Positions 1-4,948 of a stretch of 5,746 nt of DNA are shown here, one piece after another; the first letter of the stretch is position 1; every line of letters begins with the position of its first letter. The notes under the pieces were generated by a model, which searched no databases, was not told the DNA's origin, and worked only from the letters and a program-made list of their open reading frames with translations. The stretch comes from Lichenicola sp964247735 (GTDB lineage Bacteria > Pseudomonadota > Alphaproteobacteria > Acetobacterales > Acetobacteraceae), in contig CAXTVS010000116.1 in assembly GCA_964247735.1 (NCBI GenBank), positions 1 through 5,746 on the forward strand. The letters are read 5' to 3'. The position numbers were made by a program, and so were the translations under genes.

Positions 1-13
1 CGATGACCAGACA

Positions 14-396
14 CTACCCCTCGTGGGTGGGTTTGGCAACTACCATATCGCCTTTTTTTGACCCGGCTGCGGAGCGGTAGGCCTTGATGTGGGTGCTGTC
101 GATGCTGAGCTCGTCGGGGATGTTCCCGGCCGCCGCCAGGCGCGCGAACAGCGTGTTCAGAGGCCTTGCGCGCTCCACCGGTTGTAGCGGTTGTAGCGGT
201 TGTAGCGGTTGTAGATGGTGGTGGGCAGGCCATACTCGGGCGGGCAGTCCTTCCACCGGCAGCCCGAGCGCAGCACGTGCAGGATCCCGCTGATGACCCG
301 GCGGTCGTCCACACGCGGCGCATCCGGCCGGTTCTTCGGCAGATGCGGCTCGAGCACCGCCCACGCCTCGTCGCTCAGCCAGTCCAACTCGCTCAT
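14..396 (-). pseudogene. IS5-family transposase, N-terminal part, frameshifted and partial
   Basis: This would be a DDE transposase of an IS5-family insertion sequence, acting on its own IS ends. The first segment (396 to 157, 79 aa) starts MSELDWLSDEAWAVLEPHLP and carries the family's typical VDDRRVISGI, LRSGCRWKDCP and TTIYNR stretches. It stops at a TGA (157-159). The reading resumes in another frame as NTLFARLAAAG and SIDSTHIKAYRS, which contains the first catalytic Asp. Adding one G at about 157-158 turns ...SAQGL-stop into ...SAQGLWNTLFARL, the expected family wording, so a one-base deletion is the simplest cause. ATG at 396 is chosen over the upstream start at 429 because AGGAG lies about 7 bases before it. 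The second segment ends at a TAG (14-16) after SKKGD, where it no longer resembles the family. The remaining catalytic Asp and Glu are absent, so the copy looks inactive. The family call is strong; the subgroup is not determined. Confidence 0.87.
179..214. repeat. Four perfect tandem copies of a 9-bp unit (CGGTTGTAG)
   Basis: The unit CGGTTGTAG occurs four times without mismatch. It lies in the IS5-family transposase gene and on the minus strand encodes Tyr-Asn-Arg four times in a row (residues 62-73 from the 396 start), just before the Trp of NRW. From memory, related transposases have about two such steps here (YNRFNRW or YNRYNRW), so two extra units (18 bp) appear to have been gained in frame. 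The repeat is seen directly; the expansion is inferred from family knowledge. Confidence 0.95.
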
Positions 397-442
397 GTCG
401 ATCTCCTGCCGATCAACCCAGCGTGTCACAACATCAAGCTTG

Positions 443-458
443 GATCAATCTGTTGATC
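443..458. repeat. Short perfect inverted repeat between the two transposase remnants
   Basis: GATCAA, a 4-base spacer TCTG, then TTGATC. A further GATCAA lies at 411-416. The repeat is upstream of the IS5-family transposase start (396) and before the presumed left end of the IS630 element. It could be part of an IS end or an operator-like site, but no full terminal inverted repeat can be paired within the window. Confidence 0.5.
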
Positions 459-534
459 AGGTTGTCAGCCTAGAGCGCAATCCGAGCGACCCGACTCAGA
501 AGCTCTTGCCCGACGTGGGGCTGATCTGATTCAT

Positions 535-562
535 CATGCTGGCTGGGCGGGAGGCCAGCATG
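535..562 (+). promoter_or_regulatory. Hairpin around the IS630 transposase ribosome binding site
   Basis: CATGCTGGC (535-543) and GCCAGCATG (554-562) form a perfect 9-bp stem with a 10-base loop. The loop contains the purine-rich GGGCGGGAG that would serve as Shine-Dalgarno for the ATG at 564, which begins two bases after the stem. The structure is read directly from the sequence. A role in limiting transposase translation is inferred by analogy with leader hairpins of other insertion sequences. Confidence 0.5.
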
Positions 563-563
563 G

Positions 564-1033
564 ATGGCACGGACGCTTTCCCAGGATCTGCGGGACCGAG
601 TGATCGCTGCCGTAGATGGCGGCATGTCCCGCAATGCCGCTGCGGAGCGGTTCGGGTGGCGGTGTCCACGGCGGTCCGGTGGCTGTGCACTTGGCGAATG
701 GACGGAGTGGCCACTGCCCGCCCCAAGGGTGGTGACCTGCGGTCGCAGCGCATCAAGCGCCATCGGGACGTCATCCTGGCCGCGGTGAATGCGCAGGTGG
801 ACATCACCCTCGTCGAGCTGGCGACGCTGCTGCGGGACCAGCATGGCGTGTCCGTCGCACCCAGCACGATCTGGCGCTTCCTCGACCGGCACGACATGAC
901 CGTCAAAAAAACGGCGCACGCCAGCGAGCAGGAGCGGCCCGACGTTACCAGGCGCAGGCGGGACTGGTTCGATGCCCAGCCTGATCTTGATCCGGCTCGG
1001 CTGGTGTTTATCGACGAAACAGGCGCATCTTGA
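564..1033 (+). pseudogene. IS630-family transposase, N-terminal half, frameshifted and truncated
   Basis: This is the first half of an IS630-family (Tc1/mariner-like) DDE transposase. It opens MARTLSQDLRDRVIAAVDGG with a helix-turn-helix (SRNAAAERFG), then loses frame at the GGG at 654-656. Restoring a fourth G gives ERFGVAVSTAVRWLCTW and continues through RPKGGDLRSQ, a second DNA-binding stretch (LRDQHGVSVAPSTIWRFLDRH), the family signature KKTAHASEQERPDV, and LVFIDETGAS. The Asp of IDET (1013-1015) is the first catalytic residue. A TGA at 1031-1033 follows at once and similarity ends there. About 156 residues are present against a usual 340-370, so the other two catalytic acids are missing and no right terminal repeat is seen. 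The start at 564 has GGGAG about 10 bases upstream; the ATG at 560 is in the wrong frame. The gene is certainly non-functional as written. Confidence 0.9.
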
Positions 1034-1149
1034 CTTGGTTCAAGCGCAGCTGGGCTATCTCCGATAAGCGCAAGCCGGAAAAAAAGCGATTAGTACCGCC
1101 CATCGGCGGGCGCAAGCGCGCTCTGACTTACCGCCGCCGGTTGGCAAGC
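1034..1149. other. Unassigned junction DNA between the IS630 remnant and the integrase remnant
   Basis: No recognisable gene is present. The plus strand is open from a TTG at 1030 (WFKRSWAISDKRKPEKKRL and onward) into the antisense of the integrase, but I recognise nothing in it and it has no ribosome binding site. The stretch contains an A7 run, a small hairpin CCGCC-CATC-GGCGG at about 1098-1111, and several AAGCGC words. It replaces both the second half of the IS630 transposase and the catalytic domain of the integrase, so at least one deletion or insertion boundary lies here. Confidence 0.55.
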
Positions 1150-2471
1150 CGTCAGGCAGGTTGCCCACAAGCAGCGCGATCTCGTCCTTGCGGTAGTTGC
1201 GTCGATCGCGACCGGCCTCGCTCCGGGCCTTGGCTACGTCGGACTTCGGAAAGCGCATGCCCGTGCACGGGTTGATTCCGCCCTGCAGCAGAATCCTGCG
1301 TTCCTTGACCTTCATCATCCAGTTAGCCCAGTCGGAGAGCAGGTCGATGTCACGGTTCCGGGGCTGAGGCGCATCACATGCCTCTTGGCTGTGGCAAGGT
1401 CCATGACCTTGCCCGCGATCCGGACGCTGCTGTCCCCATGGGTGAGAGCAACCGCGCTCCGATCGGCAATCGCAATGGCCTCATTGAGCGGCTTGCCGAG
1501 GTAGATCGACTTGCCGTTCATCGCCGGTGCACGCCGAAGCACCAGCTTGAACGTCTCAGTCATGGACTGGCCTATGTCAAGCGTTGGCAAGTCTCCAACG
1601 ATTGCGATGAACCTGTCACGAACCGCCCGACCTTGCGCGCGAGTTTTCTCGACCAGTAGACGTGTATCCTTCGCCATGAACTCGTCATAGCTTATCGAGA
1701 CGAGTGGGGAAGCGGGCGTGGGAGCTTGGGCTGGTGTCCGAATCGAGTCGGCCGAGGCAGCCAGCGCGTCCGCCGTCTCCGAGTTGAATAAGGGGATTTG
1801 GTCGCGGGGTATTCGCGAGGTGGTGGGGAAGCCGTTGCTTTAGTCGCTGTGTTCACGTCGCGCATCGAGCGCGTGGGCATCCGCCGCGACCATCAGCGCG
1901 AGCCTAAGAAACTGCCGCAAGCGAGGGCCGGCAGGCGGTTTGGCTACTTCCAGCCGGCGCATGGCCGCGTCCAGCAGCGGTTCCACGTCAGGCGTACGGT
2001 TCAGCGACACTGCATCCCGCCAATCCTCCGCCTCGCGCTCGGGTTCGGTGGGGACCGTGTGCCACTCCTCGACAGTCAACCCCTCGTAGAGCGGATAGTC
2101 CTGCGGCGACGGCGCCCACGGCGGCGGCGACCCGGCTCCCGATCGGCGCGATCGCGCTCGCCCTCGTCGAGCACGCGGCGGAACAGGTCGTCCAGGACAC
2201 GCTTGAGCTCCTCCCTGGTCGGTGGACGGTTCTTCGTCATGGCCCGCACCATAGCGCGGTCGAACGCCACGGAGCATGCCCGCGCTCGGCGACGGGCGAC
2301 CTCCGGGTCCGTCGTGCGCAGCGAGCGCGCAACGCTGTCTTCGTGCCCCTCGGCGATACGCTGCGGGATGCGGCGCCGGAACCAGTAGCCGGCTTCGCGG
2401 CGGACGAGATAATCGACGCCGATGCCCAGGATCCGCCCTTCGCCGGGCTTGCCTGGGGGACCGTGTGGCAC
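1150..2471 (-). pseudogene. Tyrosine recombinase (phage-type integrase), multiply broken, catalytic domain missing
   Basis: An intact relative would integrate and excise a mobile element by site-specific recombination. Read with corrections, one protein runs the length. The N-terminal domain is like that of DUF6538 integrases (DYLVRREAGYWFRRRIPQRI, SLRTTDPEVARRRARA). A middle region follows (DYPLYEGLTVEEWHTV to LALMVAADAHALDARREHSD). The core-binding domain contains YDEFMAKDTRLLVEKTRAQG, IGQSMTETFKLVLRRAPAMN, LSDWANWMMKVKERRILLQG and NPCTGMRFPKSDVAKAR. The lesions are a one-base loss near 2131-2140, an in-frame TAA at 1840-1842, and a one-base loss in the G run at 1360-1363 (minus-strand C run), where adding C restores LSPRNRDIDLLSDW. 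The C-terminal domain with the Arg-His-Arg-Tyr catalytic set should begin near 1150 but is absent. The start is uncertain: GTG at 2471 is the first candidate and has no clear ribosome binding site. Placement just after tRNA-Gln on the same strand fits an integrase beside its attachment site. The left boundary is approximate. Confidence 0.85.
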
Positions 2472-2475
2472 GGTC
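2459..2475. repeat. 7-bp perfect inverted repeat at the integrase start
   Basis: GACCGTG, spacer TGG, CACGGTC. It overlaps the candidate GTG start of the integrase (2469-2471). It could be a recombinase arm-type or regulatory site, or could occur by chance in GC-rich DNA. Confidence 0.5.
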
Positions 2476-2477
2476 GT

Positions 2478-2490
2478 GGGGACAGTCCCC
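2478..2490. repeat. 5-bp inverted repeat next to the integrase start
   Basis: GGGGA, spacer CAG, TCCCC. It lies three bases from the 7-bp hairpin at 2459-2475, between the integrase remnant and tRNA-Gln. Both could be protein-binding sites of the former element; neither has a T-tract that would make it a clear terminator. Confidence 0.4.
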
Positions 2491-2547
2491 GCAGCAGGCC
2501 GATGACGTCGGCGGAAACCGAGGCGGATCAGGGGCTAAGACGTCTTT

Positions 2548-2572
2548 TGGCTGGGGGACCTGGATTCGAACC
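2548..2572 (-). other. Putative attachment site (3' part of tRNA-Gln)
   Basis: The 3' end of tRNA-Gln, including half of the T arm, the acceptor strand and the encoded CCA, faces the integrase remnant that begins about 75 bp further on. Elements with tyrosine recombinases commonly use this segment as attB and leave a direct repeat at the other end. The palindrome AAGACGTCTT (2537-2546) directly abuts the CCA. No second copy of the segment is present in the window, so the crossover core and the partner site are inferred. Confidence 0.4.
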
Positions 2573-2621
2573 AGGGCTGGCCGGGTCAGAGCCGGCAGTT
2601 CTACCGCTAAACTATCCCCCA
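2548..2621 (-). tRNA. tRNA-Gln (anticodon CUG)
   Basis: This complete cloverleaf reads CAG codons. The acceptor stem is TGGGGGA (2621-2615) paired with TCCCCCA (2558-2552), followed by discriminator G and an encoded CCA (2550-2548). The D arm is GTT...AAC with GCGGTAG in the loop. The anticodon stem GCCGG/CCGGC holds the loop CTCTGAC, with anticodon CTG at 2589-2587. The T arm is CCTGG-TTCGAAT-CCAGG. All stems pair fully. The unusual T at the first acceptor position, pairing with A, is typical of glutamine tRNAs. The gene is divergent from ppx and appears intact despite the presumed integration event, as expected when the element restores the 3' end. Confidence 0.97.
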
Positions 2622-2648
2622 AGCGATGAGCACCCTGGGTGCGGCAGG

Positions 2649-2677
2649 GAGGTAGCATCGGCAGCGGAGGCTGGCAA
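2649..2677 (-). promoter_or_regulatory. Possible promoter of tRNA-Gln
   Basis: On the minus strand TTGCCA (2677-2672) is followed after exactly 17 bases by TACCTC (2654-2649), about 27 bases before the tRNA start. The TTG-type -35 box and the spacing fit alphaproteobacterial housekeeping promoters. The -10 match is weak, so this is only a candidate. Confidence 0.3.
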
Positions 2678-2783
2678 CCGTCGCCGGCCATCACCGACGC
2701 GGCGCCCGCGATACGAGACGAATATGGCTTGCCCCCCGTGCTGGGCCGGCCGAAGAATGAGGGTTGGACCACGTCAACCGCAG

Positions 2784-2788
2784 CGGAG
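2784..2788 (+). promoter_or_regulatory. Ribosome binding site deciding the ppx start
   Basis: GGAGG lies 9 bases before the ATG at 2798. This favours that codon over the in-frame start at 2639, whose extra 53 residues do not resemble the Ppx/GppA family and would lie close to the tRNA gene. Confidence 0.65.
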
Positions 2789-2797
2789 GGGTCTGCG

Positions 2798-4066
2798 ATG
2801 ATCAATCATGCCGCCCGCTTCGGCTCCGACGACATCCGGCCGGCCGCGCCGACCTTCGCCGCTCTCGATCTGGGCACCAACAACTGCCGGCTCCTGATCG
2901 CGGCCCCCACCCGGCATGGCTTCCGGGTCATCGACAGCTTCAGCCGGATCGTGCGGCTGGGTGAAGGGCTACACAGCTCCGGGCGGCTCAGCGACGAGGC
3001 GATGGATCGCACCATTGGCGCGCTTCATGCTTGCGCCACCCGTATCGGCCGGCGCCGGCTACGTGGCCTGCATGCTGTCGCGACGGAGGCCTGCCGGCGG
3101 GCGGAGAACGGGCGCGACTTCCTGGAGCGGGTTCGGACCGAGACCGGGCTGTCGATCGACGTCATCTCCACTCGCGAGGAGGCGGAGCTGGCATTGGAAA
3201 GCTGCGCGGCGCTGCTCAAGGCCGACCTGCCGGGACCGTTGCCCGCTGACCGGAACATCGTTGACGGGCAGGCGGGGTGCCACCCGCCTTCGGCCGGACG
3301 GCAGCGCGGCGACCTGCGCGTCCCGTTCTCTGCCGCGGGATCCTGCGGCGGTGCCGGTCAGGCGCGCAGCCGCGCACTTCTGTTCGACATCGGCGGCGGC
3401 TCGACCGAGATCGCCTGGATTCGGGTCGGCCGCCAGGTTGCCCGCGGCGGCGCACACGCCGACGTGCAGGACGCCGTGCCGGAGCTCGCCGGCTACCAGA
3501 GCCTTCCGCTCGGTGTGCTGACCCTGTCCGAGCTGTTCGGTGACAGGGCGTTCACCGTGTCCGGCTATGAGGCGATGGTGGAACACGTGGCGGAACAGCT
3601 GCACGCGTTCGAGGCGGTGCACTGCATCCGGCGCGAGGCGAAGCGGGGTGCGGTGCGGCTGCTCGGCACCAGCGGCACCGTCACCACCCTGGCCAGCGTG
3701 GCGCTGGGCCTGCGCCGTTACAAGCGCGTCCTGGTGGACGGCATGGTGCTGTCCTGCGAGGCAGCCCGGGATGCCATTGCGCTGCTGCGCGGGCTCGGGC
3801 CGGAAGGCCTGCGCCGCCATCCCTGCGTCGGGCCCGAGCGCGCCGCCTCCGTGCTGCCTGGCTGCGCCATTTTCGAGGCGATCCAGCGGCTTTGGCCGAC
3901 CGACGGCGTGGTGGTGGCGGATCGCGGGCTGCGTGATGGTATGCTGCTGCGCATGATGCGAGATCGTTCCCTGACCGCCGCCGACTTCCTGCCGACCCCT
4001 CCGGCTGCCGCGCCGGTTCCCGTCGCACGGCGGATCGGGGAGTCGGATCCGGTGCTGCCGGCATGA
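2798..4066 (+). CDS. ppx: Ppx/GppA family exopolyphosphatase / pppGpp phosphatase
   Basis: A cytoplasmic phosphatase of the ASKHA (actin/hsp70-like) fold that removes terminal phosphate from polyphosphate and/or the 5' phosphate from pppGpp, linking phosphate storage with the stringent response. At 422 aa it shows the family motifs in order: the first phosphate-binding loop ALDLGTNNCRLLI (22-34), VRLGEGL (52-58), ATEACRRAENG (95-105), STREEAELALE (124-134), the second phosphate loop FDIGGGSTEI (196-205), GTSGTVTTLA (290-299), DGMVLS (314-319) and VADRGLRDGML (373-383). Between STREEAELA and the second loop is a Gly/Ala/Pro-rich stretch (about 147-191) longer than usual. The C-terminal tail (400-422) is Pro/Ala-rich. 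Sequence alone cannot tell Ppx from GppA activity, so the symbol marks the family. It is followed by rlmE with an ATGA overlap, which suggests co-transcription and coupled translation. Confidence 0.93.
   Translation: MINHAARFGSDDIRPAAPTFAALDLGTNNCRLLIAAPTRHGFRVIDSFSRIVRLGEGLHSSGRLSDEAMDRTIGALHACATRIGRRRLRGLHAVATEACRRAENGRDFLERVRTETGLSIDVISTREEAELALESCAALLKADLPGPLPADRNIVDGQAGCHPPSAGRQRGDLRVPFSAAGSCGGAGQARSRALLFDIGGGSTEIAWIRVGRQVARGGAHADVQDAVPELAGYQSLPLGVLTLSELFGDRAFTVSGYEAMVEHVAEQLHAFEAVHCIRREAKRGAVRLLGTSGTVTTLASVALGLRRYKRVLVDGMVLSCEAARDAIALLRGLGPEGLRRHPCVGPERAASVLPGCAIFEAIQRLWPTDGVVVADRGLRDGMLLRMMRDRSLTAADFLPTPPAAAPVPVARRIGESDPVLPA
4063..4066 (+). promoter_or_regulatory. ATGA stop/start overlap coupling ppx to rlmE
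   Basis: The TGA of ppx (4064-4066) overlaps the ATG of rlmE (4063-4065). No good Shine-Dalgarno precedes the rlmE start, so ribosomes terminating on ppx probably re-initiate here. Confidence 0.7.
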
Positions 4067-4902
4067 GCGCCCGCGGCGGAACCGGCGGCGGCCGCAAGAA
4101 CGGCCCGGCCGCGCCGGGGCAGGTGCCGGGACGTCGCGTCGGCAGGGCCGGCGAGGCATCGCCCGGAGGCGGCGCCCAGGGGGATGCGGCCGCCGTCCAG
4201 GCGGGACGGACCAAGTCGGTGTCGCTGCGCACCGCGTGCGGACGCACCACGGCGCAGCAGCGCTGGCTGGCGCGTCAGCTGAACGACCCTTACGTCGCCG
4301 CCGCCCGTGCCCAGGGCTGGCGCTCGCGCGCCGCGTTCAAGCTGATCGAGCTCGACGACCGGTTCCGGCTGATCCGGCCGCACATGCGGGTGATCGACCT
4401 GGGGGCGGCGCCCGGCGGCTGGGCGCAGGTCGCGGTCAAGCGCGGGGCCGCGCGCGTGGTGGGGGTGGACCTGCTGCCGGTGGACCCGGTGCGCGGGGCG
4501 GAGATCGTGCAGGGCGACTTCAACGATCCGGAGCTGCCCGCCCGGCTGCGCGCGATGCTAGGCGCCCCGGCCGACCTGGTGCTGTCCGACATGGCGCCGA
4601 ACACCACCGGCCACGCCGCGACCGACCACATCCGGATCATCGGCCTAGCCGGCCTGGCGCTCGACTTCGCCCTCGACGTGCTGGGGGAGGGAGGCAGCTT
4701 CGTCGCCAAGGTGTTCCAGGGCGGCTCGGAAAAGGACATGCTGACGCCGATGAAGCAGGCCTTCGCCTCGGTGAAGCACGTCAAGCCGCCGGCGAGCCGC
4801 AGGGAGTCCAGCGAGCTCTACGTGGTGGCGCAGGGGTTCCGGGCCGAGCGCGGCCGTGCCCTGCGCGAGGCGCGTCGTCAGGATGGCGGGGACGTCCGCT
4901 GA
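4063..4902 (+). CDS. rlmE: 23S rRNA (uridine 2552-2'-O)-methyltransferase RlmE (FtsJ/RrmJ)
   Basis: It methylates the ribose of U2552 in the 23S rRNA A-loop using S-adenosylmethionine, a late step of 50S subunit maturation. The Rossmann-fold SAM site VIDLGAAPGGWAQVA (110-124) is clear. The catalytic K-D-K-E tetrad is complete: Lys93 (RAAFKLIE), Asp176 (SDMAPNTTG), Lys216 (FVAKVFQGG) and Glu251 (SSELYVVA). The spacing D to K to E (40 and 35 residues) matches that I recall for E. coli RlmE (124, 164, 199). The protein is 279 aa against 209 in E. coli. The surplus is mainly a Gly/Ala/Arg-rich N-terminal extension (about residues 1-55) plus a short basic C-terminal tail. The start at 4063 overlaps the ppx stop (ATGA), which supports it by translational coupling. 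GTG at 4219 is an alternative that would drop most of the extension, and no strong ribosome binding site distinguishes them. Confidence 0.95.
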   Translation: MSARGGTGGGRKNGPAAPGQVPGRRVGRAGEASPGGGAQGDAAAVQAGRTKSVSLRTACGRTTAQQRWLARQLNDPYVAAARAQGWRSRAAFKLIELDDRFRLIRPHMRVIDLGAAPGGWAQVAVKRGAARVVGVDLLPVDPVRGAEIVQGDFNDPELPARLRAMLGAPADLVLSDMAPNTTGHAATDHIRIIGLAGLALDFALDVLGEGGSFVAKVFQGGSEKDMLTPMKQAFASVKHVKPPASRRESSELYVVAQGFRAERGRALREARRQDGGDVR

Positions 4903-4906
4903 AGGC

Positions 4907-4948
4907 ATGAGCGTTCGGCAACACGCGAATATGGGACCGGCTGCATGA
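4907..4948 (+). CDS. Possible 13-codon upstream ORF coupled to the glucosidase start
   Basis: ATG at 4907 opens a 13-residue frame (MSVRQHANMGPAA). Its TGA (4946-4948) overlaps the ATG of the glucosidase gene as ATGA (4945-4948). It begins 4 bases after the rlmE stop. The only upstream purine run is GAAGG at 4901-4905, too close for a good ribosome binding site. It could pass ribosomes from rlmE to the glucosidase, or could be chance. Confidence 0.25.
   Translation: MSVRQHANMGPAA

Noticed and set aside
179..214. CRISPR-like repeat array
   Set aside because: The units are 9 bp, directly abutting with no spacers, and lie inside a transposase coding frame.
1798..2388. 196-residue plus-strand frame opposite the integrase remnant
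   Set aside because: It is highly Arg/Ser-rich in its second half and antisense to recognisable integrase sequence.
2639..2797. Longer N-terminus for Ppx starting at 2639
   Set aside because: The extra 53 residues have no family similarity, and GGAGG sits correctly before the ATG at 2798.
1840..2805. 321-residue minus-strand open frame spanning tRNA-Gln and the integrase
   Set aside because: Its first half is antisense to the ppx leader and reads through the tRNA gene and the wrong frame of the integrase. Only the last 95 or so residues are real integrase sequence, reached after a frameshift.
3059..4159. 366-residue minus-strand open frame opposite ppx
   Set aside because: It is a high-GC shadow of ppx. 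It is rich in Arg, Pro, Gln and His with no family motif, while the plus strand has all Ppx/GppA motifs.
4236..4910. 224-residue plus-strand frame inside rlmE
   Set aside because: It overlaps rlmE out of frame and is an Arg/Ala/Gly-rich shadow; rlmE has a complete catalytic tetrad.
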